This document shows, piece after piece, positions 5,887 through 6,342 of a stretch of 6,342 bases of DNA; position 1 is the stretch's first letter; each line of letters starts with the position of its first letter. A program made the translations under genes and the position numbers. This DNA comes from Nitrosopumilaceae archaeon. Lineage in GTDB: Archaea > Thermoproteota > Nitrososphaeria > Nitrososphaerales > Nitrosopumilaceae. Location: positions 1 through 6,342 of the forward strand of contig JAGWAW010000084.1 in assembly GCA_021296165.1 (NCBI GenBank), in the 5' to 3' direction. The notes under the pieces are model-generated. The model saw nothing but the letters and a program-made list of their open reading frames with translations. It was not told the DNA's origin and did not search any database.

Positions 5887-5892
5887 GAGGGG
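5887..5892 (+). promoter_or_regulatory. Shine-Dalgarno-like site before the broken transposase gene
   Basis: A GAGGGG string lies about seven bases upstream of the ATG at 5899. It is the best such site in the window and supports 5899 as the original start of the transposase fragment. The 103 bases between the operon stop and this ATG hold no gene, and no clear hairpin-plus-T-run terminator. Confidence 0.35.
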
Positions 5893-5898
5893 CAGGTA

Positions 5899-6197
5899 AT
5901 GACCAAGAAGAGATGGGATGTGGATGAAGAGTACAGGATAGTAATGGGTCACTTACTACCTCCACGGAGACAACAGAGACACCGCAAGTATGGCCTGTCG
6001 CCTAATACGTATCCTTGAAGGGAAGCGTTCTTGGAGGCCGGCAAGGCCGCCAAGGCCGCCAAGGCCGCCATGGCAAGTCGAATAGAGCCATGGCCAAGGC
6101 CCTTCATAGGGAGAACAACCGCTTCAAGACGCTTCTGGCGGGGTCGACGCGGGTCGTTGACGCGTTAAAAAACCTCGAAGGGCCGCACGATTTCTAA
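5899..6197 (+). pseudogene. Decayed transposase OrfA-like gene (IS3-type HTH and leucine-zipper protein)
   Basis: No single frame is intact, but frames joined end to end read as a transposase OrfA. From ATG 5899: MTKKRWDVDEEYRIVM, the N-terminal HTH start. Then, in another frame from 5949: SLTTSTETTET. Back in the first frame from 5983: RKYGLSPNTYP, a TGA at 6016-6018 where the family has Trp, then REAFLEAGKAAKAAKAA. A last shift near 6071 leads to GKSNRAMAKALHRENNRF, then KTLLAGSTRVVDALKN, ending at TAA 6195-6197. This matches the family layout: HTH with YG(I/L)SP.T.Y.W, a linker, and an EN..(L/F)K.LL....DAL zipper. There are at least three frame changes and one nonsense codon, so the gene is dead. 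A 9-base tandem repeat sits in the linker. Any OrfB (the DDE catalytic part) is not recognisable in the 145 bases that follow. Confidence 0.72.
6036..6071 (+). repeat. Four tandem copies of a 9-base unit (GGCCGCCAA)
   Basis: Units lie at 6036-6044 (GGCCGGCAA), 6045-6053 and 6054-6062 (both GGCCGCCAA), and 6063-6071 (GGCCGCCAT). In the frame of the transposase fragment they encode repeats of Lys-Ala-Ala; in the frame of the downstream zipper they encode Gly-Arg-Gln. The unit is a multiple of three, so slippage here would lengthen the linker without changing frame. The end variants suggest a recent expansion of the middle copies. Confidence 0.8.
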
Positions 6198-6342
6198 TTA
6201 CATATCATATCACGGTATTGTGTACATGGAATCAGGCATCCGCGGCGACGCCGGCAACCACACTATGGAGCGCGGTACCCCAAGCCCTCATCGGGATGGT
6301 ACGTCGCGGCCACCTCCCAAGCGCCGTTGCGTACGTGCCACA
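6198..6342. other. Right edge, no recognisable gene
   Basis: All three plus-strand frames stay open to the window edge, as expected by chance for short GC-rich DNA. The ATG at 6226 opens a 39-codon frame rich in Pro, Arg and Thr, with no family likeness. A transposase OrfB would be expected here if the insertion element were complete; I do not see its start. Either the element is truncated or the remains are too decayed to read in 145 bases. Confidence 0.4.

Noticed and set aside
5796..5898. Terminator of the three-gene operon
   Set aside because: Only a 4-pair hairpin (around CCCTTAGAGGG) is present, and no T-run follows.
6036..6071. CRISPR-like repeat array
   Set aside because: The units are 9 bases with no spacers, so this is a simple tandem repeat.
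6226..6342. Start of a transposase OrfB
   Set aside because: The open frame is short and Pro/Arg-rich with no OrfB motif; all three frames are open by chance, so nothing favours this one.

Overview
This window looks like the chromosome of an ammonia-oxidising-type archaeon (Thaumarchaeota/Nitrososphaerota). The left edge holds the 5' third of an archaeal 16S rRNA on the minus strand, close to the marine group I / Cenarchaeum type. The protein genes are GC-rich yet prefer AUA for isoleucine, which fits a Cenarchaeum symbiosum-like genome. The species assignment rests on recall of family features, not on a search.

Layout. 1-359 (minus): 5' part of 16S rRNA. 360-~533 (minus): its transcribed leader, with three hairpins. 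555-561 (minus): a clear TATA box, with a GC-rich palindrome just upstream at 573-589. 590-1249: about 660 bases without a believable gene, holding a sharp AT island (629-690), a long nested inverted repeat (867-940) and a TATA-like box for the plus-strand operon (1220-1225). 1250-5795 (plus): three genes joined by two 4-base ATGA stop/start overlaps. 5899-6197 (plus): a decayed transposase OrfA-like gene with a 9-base tandem repeat. 6198-6342: nothing recognisable.

The operon is the main interest. Gene 1 fuses a D-Ala-D-Ala-ligase-like ATP-grasp domain to an M20-peptidase-like domain that has lost most of its metal ligands. Gene 2 is a gamma-glutamyltranspeptidase-like Ntn hydrolase that keeps its self-cleaving threonine but lacks the Arg and Asp that hold the gamma-glutamyl group in true GGT, and has a short lid region. 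Gene 3 is an N-formylglutamate-amidohydrolase-family protein. Together they make one amide-bond-forming activity and two amide-bond-cleaving or acyl-transferring activities, translated as a coupled set, with no signal peptide seen on any of them. Archaea lack peptidoglycan of the bacterial type, so the ligase is unlikely to serve cell-wall D-Ala-D-Ala. My inference is a cytosolic pathway that builds and trims a small peptide or N-acyl amino acid (osmolyte, cofactor or protected intermediate). The product cannot be read from the sequence.
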